A stretch of 64,000 nucleotides of DNA from Allgaiera indica (GTDB lineage Bacteria > Pseudomonadota > Alphaproteobacteria > Rhodobacterales > Rhodobacteraceae), in the NCBI RefSeq assembly GCF_900106675.1, contig NZ_FNOB01000007.1, positions 146,358-210,357 on the forward strand. The letters are read 5' to 3'. Position 1 is the stretch's first letter; the number at the start of each line of letters is the position of its first letter. Shown here piece by piece: positions 1-8,708 of the stretch. A program made the translations under genes and the position numbers. Under the pieces are notes generated by a model. It saw only the letters and a list, made by a program, of their open reading frames with translations. It was not told the origin of the DNA and did not search any database.

Positions 1-1257
1 CAGAAGGTGATCGAGGAAGCCCCCGCGCCCGGCATGACCGAAGCGATGCGCGCCGCCATGGGCGCCGCCGCCGTGCGCGCGGCCGAGGCGATCGGATACA
101 GCGGCGCCGGCACGATCGAATTCATCGTCGACGCGTCCGAGGGGCTGCGCCCCGATCGCTTCTGGTTCATGGAGATGAACACCCGCCTGCAGGTGGAACA
201 TCCCGTGACCGAGGCGATCACCGGCGTCGATCTGGTGGAATGGCAACTGCGCGTGGCCTCGGGCGAGGCGCTGCCCGCGCGGCAGGAGGATCTGTCGATC
301 ACCGGCCATGCCTTCGAGGCCCGGCTTTACGCCGAGGACGTGCCCGCGGGCTTTTTGCCGGCCACCGGGACGCTGCACCATCTGGCTTTCGCGCCGGGCT
401 GCCGGGCCGATACCGGCGTGCGCGCCGGCGACACGATCAGCCCCTGGTACGATCCGATGATCGCCAAGATCGTCACCCATGGTCCGAACCGCGGCGCGGC
501 GCTGCAGCAGATGACGCGCGCGCTGGAACAGACGCAGGTGGCCGGGTCGGTGACGAACCTAGGCTTTCTCGGCGCGCTGACCCGGCATGCGGGCTTTGCC
601 GCGGGCGATGTCGACACCGGCCTGATCGAACGTGATCTGGAGGCGCTGATTGCCGCGCCCGAACCTGGCCCCCGGATTGCCGCAGCCGCGGTGCTGGCCG
701 AGGCGGGGCTGTGGGAACGGGCCGAGCCGCTTGCCGGCTTCGCCCTGTGGGCGCCGCTTGAGCGCAAGATCGGGCTGCGGCGCGACGCCGAGGAGGTCTC
801 GGCGCTGATCGCCGTGACCGGGCCGGACGCGGCGCGCATCACGCTGCGCAGGAACGATGCGGTCGCCGAGGTGCGGGCCGAGCGGCGCCAGGACGGCTGG
901 TGGCTCGACGCGGCGAAGGCGCCGGCGCTGGTGATGGCGAACGGCGCGATCCATGTCTTCGATGCGGGCGTCACCGCCAGTTTCGCGCCGGTCGATCCCC
1001 TGGCGCGCGGCACCGAGGCGGGCGGGGGGGGCGATGTGACGCTGTCGCCGATGCCGGGGCTGGTGAAGGCGGTGTTTGTCTCGGCCGGGCAGGCGGTGGC
1101 GCAGGGCGACCGGCTGGCGGTGCTTGAGGCTATGAAGATGGAACATACCCTGACCGCCGGCCGCGACGGCGTGGTCGCCGAGGTGCTGGCCCAGGCCGGC
1201 GCCCAGGTCGAGGCCGGCGCCGCGCTGGTGCGGCTCGAGGCCGAGGTGGCGGAATGA
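1..1257 (+). CDS. mccA: Methylcrotonyl-CoA carboxylase biotin-carboxylase/BCCP subunit (5'-truncated by window edge)
   Basis: This is the C-terminal ~418 residues of a biotin-dependent acyl-CoA carboxylase alpha subunit. It opens in the biotin carboxylase core with the ATP-grasp/active-site stretch MEMNTRLQVEHPVTE, continues through the biotin-carboxylase C-terminal domain, and ends in a biotinyl domain with the canonical EAMKMEH motif, whose lysine codon is at 1135-1137. The start lies outside the window. A plain propionyl- or acetyl-CoA carboxylase subunit would look similar. The following HMG-CoA lyase and methylglutaconyl-CoA hydratase genes argue for 3-methylcrotonyl-CoA carboxylase of leucine degradation. 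The stop codon overlaps the next gene's ATG (ATGA), so the genes are translationally coupled. Confidence 0.9.
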   Translation, partial: QKVIEEAPAPGMTEAMRAAMGAAAVRAAEAIGYSGAGTIEFIVDASEGLRPDRFWFMEMNTRLQVEHPVTEAITGVDLVEWQLRVASGEALPARQEDLSITGHAFEARLYAEDVPAGFLPATGTLHHLAFAPGCRADTGVRAGDTISPWYDPMIAKIVTHGPNRGAALQQMTRALEQTQVAGSVTNLGFLGALTRHAGFAAGDVDTGLIERDLEALIAAPEPGPRIAAAAVLAEAGLWERAEPLAGFALWAPLERKIGLRRDAEEVSALIAVTGPDAARITLRRNDAVAEVRAERRQDGWWLDAAKAPALVMANGAIHVFDAGVTASFAPVDPLARGTEAGGGGDVTLSPMPGLVKAVFVSAGQAVAQGDRLAVLEAMKMEHTLTAGRDGVVAEVLAQAGAQVEAGAALVRLEAEVAE

Positions 1258-1907
1258 TCCGGCTGCACCATGTGCCGCAGGCGCGCTCCTTTCGCGTGTT
1301 GTGGCTGCTCGAGGAGTTGGGCGAGCGTTTCGATGTCGTCCCCCACAGCTTCTTCGACAAGTCGCTGCGCAGCCCGGAATATCTGAAGCTTTCGCCTGCC
1401 GGCCGCGTGCCGGCGCTGGAAATCGACGGCCGGGTGTTGTTCGAGAGTGGCGCGATCGTCGAATACCTGTGCGAGACGCGCGGCCGCCTGGCCCCGCCGC
1501 CGGGCGCCGAGGAGCGGCCCGAGTGGCTGGAATGGCTGCATTATTCGGAAACGCTGGGCCAGCATCTGGCGGCGCTGACCCAGCAGCATATCGTGCTGCG
1601 CGAGGATTGGATGCGCAGCCCCACGGTGATGCGGCTGGAGGCGAAGCGTCTGCAAAACGCCCTGGGCGCGGCCGAGGCGGCGCTGGCGGGGCGCGACTAT
1701 CTGCTGGCCTCGGGCTTCTCGGCGGTGGATGCGACAATGGGCTATGGTGCGGGGCTGGCGCGGCGCTTCGTGCGGCTTGACGCGCTACCGCGGGTGGCGG
1801 GCTGGCTGGGCCGGCTGCAGGCGCGGCCGGCCTATCTGCGGGCGCAGGCGCGTGACGGCGCGCCCGAGATCTATGTCCAGCCCTTCTATGAGGTGCCCGA
1901 TGCCTGA
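1254..1907 (+). CDS. Glutathione S-transferase family protein
   Basis: The 217-residue product has a thioredoxin-like GST N-terminal domain (residues ~1-80: IRLHHVPQARSFRVLWLLEE, then the cis-Pro region GRVPALEIDG and the glutathione-binding FESGAIVEYL) followed by an all-helical C-terminal domain. Length and layout are those of a cytosolic GST. It overlaps mccA by 4 nt and overlaps the HMG-CoA lyase start by 8 nt, so it is embedded in the leucine-degradation cluster. It could help protect against, or process, reactive acyl-CoA intermediates, but that is inference; its substrate cannot be read from sequence. Confidence 0.88.
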   Translation: MIRLHHVPQARSFRVLWLLEELGERFDVVPHSFFDKSLRSPEYLKLSPAGRVPALEIDGRVLFESGAIVEYLCETRGRLAPPPGAEERPEWLEWLHYSETLGQHLAALTQQHIVLREDWMRSPTVMRLEAKRLQNALGAAEAALAGRDYLLASGFSAVDATMGYGAGLARRFVRLDALPRVAGWLGRLQARPAYLRAQARDGAPEIYVQPFYEVPDA

Positions 1908-2754
1908 CACGGTCGAGATCTTCGAGGTTGGCCCCCGCGACGGGCTGCAGAACGAGAAGCGCCAGATCCCCACGGCGGAAAAGATCGCGCTGGTCGATCT
2001 GCTGTCCACCGCCGGGTTCCGGCGCATCGAGATCGCCAGCTTCGTCAGCCCCAGATGGGTGCCGCAGATGGCCGACAGCGCCGAGGTGCTTGCCGGCATC
2101 ACCCGGATGCCGGGGGTCCGCTATGCCGCGCTGACGCCCAACATGCGCGGCTACGAGGGCGCGCGGGCGGCGCGCGCCGACGAGGTGGCGATCTTCGGTT
2201 CGGCCTCGGAAGGGTTTTCCAGGGCCAATGTGAATTGCTCGATCGAGGAAAGCCTGGAACGGTTCGCCCCGGTCTGCGCGGCGGCGCGGGCGGACGGGAT
2301 TCCGGTGCGGGGCTATATTTCCTGCGTCATCGATTGCCCCTACGACGGGCCGACCGATCCGGCGGCGGTGGCGCGGGTGGCGGCGCGGCTGCGCGATCTG
2401 GGCTGCTACGAGATCAGCCTGGGCGACACCATCGGCCAGGGCCGGCCCGAGACGGTGGCGGCGATGCTGCGCGCGGTGTTGCAGGAGGTGCCGGCGGCGC
2501 GCCTGGCGGGGCATTTCCACGACACGGCGGGCAGGGCGCTGGCCAATATCGAGGCCTCGCTGGAGCTGGGGCTGCGGGTCTTCGACGCCGCGGTGGGGGG
2601 GCTGGGCGGCTGCCCCTATGCGCCGGGCGCGGCGGGCAACGTGGCGACCGAGGCGGTGGCCGCGCGGCTGGCGGATCTGGGCTATGCGACCGGGCTTGAC
2701 CGCGAGGTGATCGCGCGCGGGGCCGAGATGGCGCGCGCCATGCGGGCGGCATAG
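1900..2754 (+). CDS. mvaB: Hydroxymethylglutaryl-CoA lyase
   Basis: The 284-residue TIM-barrel enzyme of the HMGL-like family cleaves HMG-CoA to acetyl-CoA and acetoacetate, the last step of leucine catabolism. The N-terminus has the family signature VGPRDGLQNE (metal-binding Asp and catalytic Arg). The barrel end shows GHFHDTAGRALANI with the metal-ligand HxH, and VGGLGGCPYAPGAAGN contains the conserved catalytic-loop Cys. The frame is open further upstream, but the ATG at 1900 gives the conserved family N-terminus and overlaps the GST gene. Same operon as mccA. Confidence 0.93.
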   Translation: MPDTVEIFEVGPRDGLQNEKRQIPTAEKIALVDLLSTAGFRRIEIASFVSPRWVPQMADSAEVLAGITRMPGVRYAALTPNMRGYEGARAARADEVAIFGSASEGFSRANVNCSIEESLERFAPVCAAARADGIPVRGYISCVIDCPYDGPTDPAAVARVAARLRDLGCYEISLGDTIGQGRPETVAAMLRAVLQEVPAARLAGHFHDTAGRALANIEASLELGLRVFDAAVGGLGGCPYAPGAAGNVATEAVAARLADLGYATGLDREVIARGAEMARAMRAA

Positions 2755-2797
2755 GCCGGGAGGGGGCGCTGCCCCCGCGTCTTCCGACGCTCCCCCG

Positions 2798-2860
2798 GAG
2801 TATTTGCGCCAAGATGAAGGGGAAGGGCGTTCCTTGGTCTTCATCTTGGCACAAATACTC
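2798..2860. repeat. Dispersed palindromic intergenic repeat (copy 1, full inverted pair)
   Basis: Two 22-bp arms at 2798-2819 and 2839-2860 are inverted complements with one mismatch and are separated by 19 bp. The core reads GAGTATTTGC..CAAGATGAAG on the left and its complement on the right. The same arms recur at 46349-46412, and half copies lie at 52223-52245 and 57932-57953. As RNA it would fold into a long hairpin between the HMG-CoA lyase and hydratase genes, so it may act as a terminator or an mRNA-stabilising element. Confidence 0.85.
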
Positions 2861-2895
2861 GGGCCGGGCGGCGGCAACAGGATCAGGAGGCTGGA

Positions 2896-3678
2896 ATGTT
2901 CGAGACCATCACCATCGAGACCGATGCGCGCGGCGTCGCGACGCTGACGCTGGACCGGGCGGAGAAGCACAATTCGCTGTCGGCGCGGATGATCGCCGAA
3001 CTGACCGAGGCGGCGGCGCGGTTGGGGGCGGACGGGGCGGTGCGCGCCGTGGTGCTGACCGGGGCGGGGGAAAGCTTCTGCGCAGGCGGCGATCTGGGAT
3101 GGATGAAGGAGCAGATGGCAGCTGATCCCGATACGCGGGGCCGCGAGGCGGGCAAGCTGGCCTGGATGCTCAAGGCGCTGAACGAGATGCCCAAGCCGCT
3201 GATCGGGCGGGTGCAGGGCCAGGCCTTCGGCGGCGGCATCGGCATGATGGCGGTCTGCGATGTCGCGATCGGGGCGTTGGGCGCGAAGTTCGGGCTGACC
3301 GAGACGCGGCTGGGCCTGATCCCGGCGACCATCGGCCCCTATGTCGCCGCGCGGATGGGCGAGGCGCGGGCGCGGCGGGTATTCATGTCCGGCCGCCGTT
3401 TCGGCGCGGATGAGGCTGTCTCGCTGGGTCTTCTGGCGCGCAGCGTGGCGCCCGAGGCGCTCGATGCCGCGGTCGAGGCCGAGGTGGCGCCCTACCTGTC
3501 CTGTGCGCCCGGGGCCGTCGCCGAAGCGAAGGGGCTGCTGCGCCGTCTGGGGCCGCCGATCACCGACGCGGTGATCGATGAGACGATTCGCGCACTTGTC
3601 GCGCGCTGGGAAAGTGACGAGGCTCGCGACGGCATCGGTGCCTTCTTTGCGCGCCAGACGCCGCCCTGGGCCGGCTGA
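2896..3678 (+). CDS. Methylglutaconyl-CoA hydratase (enoyl-CoA hydratase/isomerase family)
   Basis: The 260-residue crotonase-fold protein has the oxyanion-hole segments GESFCAGGDLGWM (residues ~57-69) and GQAFGGGIGMMAVCDVAIG (~107-125), and the ETRLGLIPATIGPYV segment carrying the catalytic-Glu region. CAGGDLGWM with a following KLAWML helix is typical of the LiuC/methylglutaconyl-CoA hydratase branch. The location immediately after mccA and mvaB supports the step 3-methylglutaconyl-CoA to HMG-CoA. AGGAGG-like ribosome site (caggaggctgga) just before the ATG. It is separated from mvaB by the palindromic repeat, so it may be transcribed with it at a reduced level. Confidence 0.85.
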   Translation: MFETITIETDARGVATLTLDRAEKHNSLSARMIAELTEAAARLGADGAVRAVVLTGAGESFCAGGDLGWMKEQMAADPDTRGREAGKLAWMLKALNEMPKPLIGRVQGQAFGGGIGMMAVCDVAIGALGAKFGLTETRLGLIPATIGPYVAARMGEARARRVFMSGRRFGADEAVSLGLLARSVAPEALDAAVEAEVAPYLSCAPGAVAEAKGLLRRLGPPITDAVIDETIRALVARWESDEARDGIGAFFARQTPPWAG

Positions 3679-3936
3679 GCCCCGGCCGGACCCACCAACC
3701 CCGCGCGGGCTGAGTCGCGCCAGCCGCCGCCACCGCACTGGATTTAGCTGCGGCGCAGCATAGATTGTTAAATTAATGAAAGTGAATGTGTTTACGCCCT
3801 GAAAACCCTTGTAGAAAGCCCATTGCGGACGGTCACCGTTGGTTGACCCTGCCGGGGCGGGGGAGTAAATGGGGCGCAGCCGGAACAAGTGGCGGAACTC
3901 CGCCGGCGGAGCCGCCAGAACAAGAGCGAGGCGCCC
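3679..3936 (+). promoter_or_regulatory. Upstream region of the nuo operon
   Basis: These 258 bp precede nuoA. The stretch 3760-3820 is distinctly AT-richer than its surroundings (TTGTTAAATTAATGAAAG...), which fits a promoter, and a small palindrome GCTGCGGCGCAGC sits at 3747-3759, possibly ending the upstream transcript. No other promoter for the 19-kb operon is evident, since the downstream genes are nearly all overlapping or closely spaced. Individual -35/-10 boxes cannot be assigned with confidence. Confidence 0.45.
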
Positions 3937-4302
3937 GTGGAGCATTTGCTGCGAGAGTATCTTCCGATCTTGATCTTCCTCGCCATGGCTATCGCGCTGG
4001 GGCTGATCCTGGTGCTGGCCGCGGTGGTGTTGGCGGTGCGCAACCCCGACCCCGAGAAGGTCTCGGCCTACGAATGCGGCTTCAACGCCTTCGACGACGC
4101 GCGGATGAAGTTCGACGTACGCTTCTACCTGGTCTCGATCCTGTTCATCATCTTCGACCTCGAGGTTGCCTTCCTGTTCCCCTGGGCCGTGGCCTTCGGA
4201 CAGATCAGCATGGTCGGCTTCTGGTCGATGATGATTTTCCTCGGCGTGCTGACCATCGGCTTCGCCTATGAATGGAAGAAGGGGGCACTGGAATGGGAAT
4301 GA
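3937..4302 (+). CDS. nuoA: NADH-quinone oxidoreductase subunit A
   Basis: Membrane subunit of respiratory complex I with three transmembrane helices. The family block [33 protein letters not shown] is present and holds the conserved cysteine of the Q-site loop. The frame is open from 3889, but the GTG at 3937 gives the expected N-terminus ([16 protein letters not shown]) and a typical length of 121 residues; the extra 16 residues upstream are basic and not family-like. An AGCGAG motif lies just upstream. The stop overlaps nuoB. First gene of the nuo operon. Confidence 0.93.
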   Translation: MEHLLREYLPILIFLAMAIALGLILVLAAVVLAVRNPDPEKVSAYECGFNAFDDARMKFDVRFYLVSILFIIFDLEVAFLFPWAVAFGQISMVGFWSMMIFLGVLTIGFAYEWKKGALEWE

Positions 4303-4826
4303 TGACCGGAGCCAACACCGCCGGTGGCGATCCCGAGGTCGCCACACAGGCCCTGAACCGCGAATTGCAGGACAAGGGCTTTCTGCTGACCTCGACCGAG
4401 GATGTGATCAACTGGGCCCGCACCGGCAGCCTGCACTGGATGACCTTCGGCCTGGCCTGCTGCGCCGTCGAGATGATCCAGGCGTCGATGCCGCGCTATG
4501 ATGTCGAGCGTTTCGGCATGGCGCCGCGCGCGTCGCCGCGGCAATCCGATCTGATGATCGTGGCGGGGACGCTGACCAACAAGATGGCCCCGGCGCTGCG
4601 CAAGGTCTACGACCAGATGCCCGAGCCGCGCTATGTGATCTCGATGGGATCGTGCGCCAATGGCGGCGGCTACTACCATTACAGCTATTCGGTGGTGCGC
4701 GGCTGCGACCGGGTGGTGCCGGTCGATGTCTATGTGCCCGGCTGCCCGCCCACGGCCGAGGCGCTGCTTTACGGAATGCTGCAATTGCAACGCAAGATCC
4801 GCCGCACCGGCACGATCACTCGCTGA
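4293..4826 (+). CDS. nuoB: NADH-quinone oxidoreductase subunit B (N2 cluster subunit)
   Basis: Peripheral-arm subunit that binds the terminal [4Fe-4S] cluster N2. The four ligands are visible: the adjacent cysteines in GLACCAVEM, the cysteine in SMGSCANGG, and the one in [12 protein letters not shown]. The product is 177 residues from the ATG at 4293, which has an AGAAGGGGG ribosome site at good spacing. The ATGs at 4299 and 4302 are alternatives and would give the classic 4-nt or 1-nt overlap with the nuoA stop. Highly conserved throughout. Confidence 0.95.
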   Translation: MGMMTGANTAGGDPEVATQALNRELQDKGFLLTSTEDVINWARTGSLHWMTFGLACCAVEMIQASMPRYDVERFGMAPRASPRQSDLMIVAGTLTNKMAPALRKVYDQMPEPRYVISMGSCANGGGYYHYSYSVVRGCDRVVPVDVYVPGCPPTAEALLYGMLQLQRKIRRTGTITR

Positions 4827-4836
4827 GGAGGCCCCC

Positions 4837-5445
4837 ATGTCCGACGTGGCGCTGAGCGAACTGGCCGAACACATCCGCCACAAGCGGCCCGAAGCGGTGC
4901 TGGAGGCGATCATCGCCTTCAACGAACTGACGATCGAGGTGACGCTGGCGGCGATCCCCGCCTTCATCGAGTTCCTGCGCGGCGATCCCAATTGCCGCTT
5001 CACCTCGCTGATCGATATCACCGCGGTCGACCACCCCGAACGCCCGGCGCGTTTCGACGTGGTCTATCACCTGCTGTCGATGCATCAAAACCACCGCATC
5101 CGGGTGAAGGTGGCGGTGCGCGAGGACGAGATGGTGCCCTCGGTCTGTACCGTGCATCCCTCGGCCGGCTGGTACGAGCGCGAGGTGTTCGACATGTTCG
5201 GCATCCTGTTCTCGGGGCACCCGGACCTGCGCCGCCTCCTTACCGATTACGGCTTTCGCGGGCATCCGCTGCGCAAGGATTTCCCCACCACCGGCTATGT
5301 CGAGGTGCGCTATGACGAGGCCGAGAAGCGGGTGGTCTACGAGCCCGTCAGCCTGGTGCAGGAATACCGCCAGTTCGACTTCATGAGTCCCTGGGAGGGC
5401 GCGCAATATATCCTTCCCGGAGACGAGAAGGAGGCGGCGAAATGA
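4837..5445 (+). CDS. nuoC: NADH-quinone oxidoreductase subunit C
   Basis: 202-residue 30-kDa subunit of the complex I connecting module. It shows the signature ERE(V)[23 protein letters not shown] and ends with the usual [17 protein letters not shown] segment. It is a separate NuoC, not fused to NuoD as in E. coli. The ATG at 4837 follows a GAGGAG ribosome site 10 nt after the nuoB stop. Its stop overlaps the next small gene by 4 nt. Confidence 0.95.
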   Translation: MSDVALSELAEHIRHKRPEAVLEAIIAFNELTIEVTLAAIPAFIEFLRGDPNCRFTSLIDITAVDHPERPARFDVVYHLLSMHQNHRIRVKVAVREDEMVPSVCTVHPSAGWYEREVFDMFGILFSGHPDLRRLLTDYGFRGHPLRKDFPTTGYVEVRYDEAEKRVVYEPVSLVQEYRQFDFMSPWEGAQYILPGDEKEAAK

Positions 5446-5660
5446 TGTGGTCCTATTCCTACGGCTATCACGGCCTGGGGGCCTTCGGCCTGCTGTGGCT
5501 GGTGATCTACGCGGCTTTGGTGATCGTGCCGTTCTGGCGGCTGTTGCCGCGCTTCGGCATGCCGAACTGGGTGTCGCTGGTTTCGGTGATCCCGCTGGGC
5601 GCGCTGATCCTGCTGTGGATCATGGCCTTCAAGGACAAGGGTGATGGAGGGCGCGGGTGA
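5442..5660 (+). CDS. Small two-helix membrane protein between nuoC and nuoD
   Basis: 72 residues with two hydrophobic segments (about 12-32 and 42-62) separated by the short polar stretch [12 protein letters not shown], a Tyr/Gly-rich N-terminus and a charged KDKGDGGRG tail. The ATGA overlap with nuoC and TGATG overlap with nuoD show it is co-translated with complex I. I do not recognise a named family. Its position suggests an accessory or assembly role for the membrane arm, which is inference. Confidence 0.8.
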   Translation: MMWSYSYGYHGLGAFGLLWLVIYAALVIVPFWRLLPRFGMPNWVSLVSVIPLGALILLWIMAFKDKGDGGRG

Positions 5661-6874
5661 TGGACGGCAAGTTTGACGATGCCTTGACCGGCGAACAGCA
5701 GATCCGCAACTTCAACATCAACTTCGGCCCGCAACACCCTGCCGCGCACGGCGTTCTGCGCCTGGTGCTGGAACTGGACGGCGAGATCGTGGAACGCGCC
5801 GACCCGCATATCGGGCTGCTGCATCGCGGCACCGAGAAGCTGATGGAAAGCCGCACCTATCTGCAGAACCTGCCCTATTTCGACCGCCTCGACTATGTGG
5901 CGCCGATGAACCAGGAACATGCCTGGTGCCTGGCGATCGAGCGTCTGACGCAGATCGAGGTGCCGCGTCGGGCGCAATTGATCCGGGTGCTGTATTCGGA
6001 GATCGGGCGGATCCTCAGCCATCTGCTGAACGTCACCACACAGGCGCTGGACATCGGCGCGCTCACCCCGCCGCTGTGGGGGTTCGAGGAGCGCGAGAAG
6101 CTGATGATCTTCTATGAGCGCGCCTGCGGGGCGCGGCTGCATTCGGCCTATTTCCGGCCCGGCGGCGTGCACCAGGACCTGCCGCCCGCGCTGCTCGACG
6201 ATATCGAGGCCTGGGCGCAGAAATTCCCCGATTACCTCGACGATCTCGAGACGCTGCTGACCGAGAACCGGATCTTCAAGCAGCGCATGGTCGATATCGG
6301 CGTGGTCACCCCCGACGAGGTGCAGCAATGGGGATTTACCGGTGTCATGGCGCGCTGCGCGGGCATGGCCTGGGATCTGCGCCGCGCGCAGCCCTATGAA
6401 TGCTATGACGAATTCGAATTCCAGGTGCCGGTCGGCAAGAACGGCGACTGCTACGACCGCTATCTCGTGCGGGTCGAGGAAATGCGCCAGGCGACCAATA
6501 TCATCCATCAGGCGATCGCCAAGCTGCGCGCGCCCGAAGGGCAGGGCGACGTGCTGGCGCGGGGCAAGATCACCCCGCCCAAGCGCGCCGACATGAAGCG
6601 CTCGATGGAAAGCCTGATCCACCACTTCAAGCTGTACACCGAGGGCTTCCACGTCCCCGCGGGCGAGGTCTACGCCGCGGTCGAGGCGCCGAAGGGCGAA
6701 TTCGGCGTCTATCTGGTCTCGGACGGGACCAACAGGCCCTACCGCGCCAAGATCCGCGCCCCGGGATATCCGCATCTTCAGGCCTGCGATCACATCTGCA
6801 AGGGGCATCTTCTGGCCGACGTCTCGGCGATCATCGGTTCTCTCGACGTGGTGTTCGGGGAGATTGACCGGTGA
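5660..6874 (+). CDS. nuoD: NADH-quinone oxidoreductase subunit D (49-kDa quinone-site subunit)
   Basis: 404 residues. It carries [15 protein letters not shown] with the quinone-site histidine region, [13 protein letters not shown], and the C-terminal KAPxx-type end, here [24 protein letters not shown]. Related to the large subunit of NiFe hydrogenases but without the metal cysteines. A GTG at 5657 is in frame directly before the ATG at 5660; the ATG is preferred because GGAGGGCGC sits ~9 nt upstream. Overlaps the preceding small gene by 1 nt and the next gene by 4 nt (GTGA). Confidence 0.96.
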   Translation: MDGKFDDALTGEQQIRNFNINFGPQHPAAHGVLRLVLELDGEIVERADPHIGLLHRGTEKLMESRTYLQNLPYFDRLDYVAPMNQEHAWCLAIERLTQIEVPRRAQLIRVLYSEIGRILSHLLNVTTQALDIGALTPPLWGFEEREKLMIFYERACGARLHSAYFRPGGVHQDLPPALLDDIEAWAQKFPDYLDDLETLLTENRIFKQRMVDIGVVTPDEVQQWGFTGVMARCAGMAWDLRRAQPYECYDEFEFQVPVGKNGDCYDRYLVRVEEMRQATNIIHQAIAKLRAPEGQGDVLARGKITPPKRADMKRSMESLIHHFKLYTEGFHVPAGEVYAAVEAPKGEFGVYLVSDGTNRPYRAKIRAPGYPHLQACDHICKGHLLADVSAIIGSLDVVFGEIDR

Positions 6875-7137
6875 AACCCGGCGCCGCCCTTCTGCTGCTC
6901 GCGCTCGGGGCCGGTCCGGCCCTGGCCGAAGGGGGGCCCAGCCCCGCGCAGATGCGGGCGCTGGCGGCGGCGATGACGCAGGCGGGTTGCGTGCTGGACG
7001 CGGCCAACCAGGACGCAGTGCTTAAATCCGCGGGCCTTACGGCCGCCGAGGCCGGGATGACGCTGGACGCCCTGGTGCGCGCGCACCGCGTGGCGCAGGT
7101 GGCTGGACCCGCCTATCGGTTGGAGGACTGCCGATGA
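6871..7137 (+). CDS. Small secreted protein in the nuo operon
   Basis: 88 residues from a GTG start that overlaps the nuoD stop. Residues ~1-19 are a typical Sec signal peptide ([20 protein letters not shown]) with an A-L-A cleavage site. The mature part is ~68 residues with two cysteines (in AGCVLD and at the penultimate position), which could form a disulfide in the periplasm. No recognisable domain. The overlaps on both sides indicate tight coupling with nuoD and the next membrane protein. Confidence 0.75.
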   Translation: MKPGAALLLLALGAGPALAEGGPSPAQMRALAAAMTQAGCVLDAANQDAVLKSAGLTAAEAGMTLDALVRAHRVAQVAGPAYRLEDCR

Positions 7138-7508
7138 CCTTCCTCGGCCTTCTGTCCCTGGGGCTCGCGGCGCTGGCGACGGCGCTGACCGCGCGGCTGG
7201 CCTATATCTTCCTGCGCAATCCCGCGCGCGGCCTGGCGCTGACCGGGCACCACGTAGAGTCACTGCCCCAGGTGATGGGGGAACGCTACGTCGCCTTGTC
7301 GGCGCTGGGGCTCTTCTCGCTGCTCTACGGAGATTTCGTGGTCATCGCCGCGACATTTTCCGCCTTTTCCTATATGGCCTTCCACGATGCACTGATCTAC
7401 GCGCAGGCGGGCCATCCCACTTCGAAACATTGGATCGCGGGGTTCGGTGCGGCGCTGGTCGCCGTGCTGGCCCTTGCCACCATCGTTCAGACCGGAGCCG
7501 CCTTCTGA
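7134..7508 (+). CDS. Four-helix membrane protein of unknown function in the nuo operon
   Basis: 124 residues with about four hydrophobic segments (near 4-26, 51-72, 74-90 and 98-120). The central loop [18 protein letters not shown] is polar. It overlaps the secreted-protein gene by 4 nt and shares its final base with the nuoE ATG (TGATG). No family is recognised with confidence. The topology and location suggest an inner-membrane partner of complex I, an inference from synteny only. Confidence 0.75.
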   Translation: MTFLGLLSLGLAALATALTARLAYIFLRNPARGLALTGHHVESLPQVMGERYVALSALGLFSLLYGDFVVIAATFSAFSYMAFHDALIYAQAGHPTSKHWIAGFGAALVAVLALATIVQTGAAF

Positions 7509-8683
7509 TGCTACGCCGCCTGCATCCGCAACAGCCCGAGAACTTCGCCTTCACCGCCGCCAATCAGGCCTGGGCCGAGGCGCAGATCTCGAAATATCCC
7601 GAAGGGCGGCAGGCCAGCGCCGTGATCCCGCTGCTGTGGCGCGCGCAGGAACAGGAAGGCTGGCTGTCGCGCGCGGCGATCGAACATGTCGCGGATCTGC
7701 TGGGCATGGCCTATATCCGCGCCCTGGAGGTCGCTACCTTCTACTTTATGTTCCAACTGCAACCTGTTGGATCGGTGGCGCATTTTCAGATATGCGGCAC
7801 CACGACCTGCATGATCTGCGGCGCCGAGGACCTGCTGCGCATCTGCCGCGAGAAGATCGCCCCCAACCCGCATGAGCTGTCCGCCGACGGCAAGTTCAGC
7901 TGGGAAGAGGTCGAATGCCTGGGCGCCTGCAGCAACGCGCCCATGGCCCAGATCGGCAAGGATTACTATGAGGATCTGAAGCCCGAGGGTTTCGCGGCGC
8001 TGATCGACGAGATGGCCGCCGGCAAGGTGCCGCAGCCCGGCCCCCAGAACGGCCGCTACGCCGCCGAGGCCAAGGGCGGGCCGACCTGCCTGACCGAAGG
8101 CAACGAGGGCCGCGCGCCGCACAATGCCTCGGTCGCGCGGGCCCTGGCGCTTGGGGACACGCTCAAGCGCATCGACGGCACCGAGGTGCCGCTGCGCGCG
8201 CCCTGGCGCGACGGCCCCGCCGCCCGACAGCCCGCGCCCCGGACCGGGGCCGACACCGGGGCCGAAGCTGGGGCCGCGGCGGCGGATCCGGCCGGAAGCG
8301 TTGCGTCGCATGAGACGGCGCGGGGCTCGGCCAAGGCCGGGGCGCCGGCCGACACGCCCACCGAGGCGCCGACGGCGGATGTTGCCGCCGGGGGCACGAA
8401 ACCGGCCGGCCTGAGCGCGCCGCGCGACGGCAAGGCGGATGATCTGAAGAAGATCAAGGGGGTCGGGCCGAGGCTGGAATTGCTGTTGAATTCCATGGGG
8501 ATCTATCATTTCGACCAGGTCGCGGGCTGGACTGCCGCCGAAGCCGCCTGGGTCGACGAGAACCTCGAAGGCTTCAAGGGCCGGGTGACGCGCGACGACT
8601 GGGTGGCGCAGGCGCGGCTGCTGGGCTCGGGCGGCGAGACCGAATTCTCGAAACGTGTCGACAAGGGTGATGTCTACGACTGA
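7508..8683 (+). CDS. nuoE: NADH-quinone oxidoreductase subunit E with C-terminal helix-hairpin-helix extension
   Basis: Residues ~1-175 are the 24-kDa subunit with a thioredoxin-like fold binding the N1a [2Fe-2S] cluster; ligands are visible in [12 protein letters not shown] and [10 protein letters not shown]. Residues ~235-305 are an Ala/Pro-rich linker. Residues ~306-391 form a helix-hairpin-helix-type domain ([17 protein letters not shown], then [12 protein letters not shown] and [12 protein letters not shown]). At 391 residues it is more than twice the E. coli length; such extended NuoE is known in Rhodobacter. The ATG at 7508 overlaps the upstream stop. The tail domain is repeated in the next gene. 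Confidence 0.95.
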   Translation: MLRRLHPQQPENFAFTAANQAWAEAQISKYPEGRQASAVIPLLWRAQEQEGWLSRAAIEHVADLLGMAYIRALEVATFYFMFQLQPVGSVAHFQICGTTTCMICGAEDLLRICREKIAPNPHELSADGKFSWEEVECLGACSNAPMAQIGKDYYEDLKPEGFAALIDEMAAGKVPQPGPQNGRYAAEAKGGPTCLTEGNEGRAPHNASVARALALGDTLKRIDGTEVPLRAPWRDGPAARQPAPRTGADTGAEAGAAAADPAGSVASHETARGSAKAGAPADTPTEAPTADVAAGGTKPAGLSAPRDGKADDLKKIKGVGPRLELLLNSMGIYHFDQVAGWTAAEAAWVDENLEGFKGRVTRDDWVAQARLLGSGGETEFSKRVDKGDVYD

Positions 8684-8708
8684 CGGCGATTGGGCGAGGA
8701 TGGATGAG

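Noticed and set aside
3889..3936. Longer nuoA beginning at the ATG at 3889
   Set aside because: The extra 16 residues are basic and unlike known NuoA N-termini; the GTG at 3937 gives the expected length.
559..4347. A 1262-codon open frame on the minus strand
   Set aside because: It runs antisense through four well-supported genes, is Arg/His/Pro-rich without any domain, and is the usual by-product of high-GC codon bias. Similar giant minus-strand frames at 10452-14000 and 16448-19786 were rejected for the same reason.
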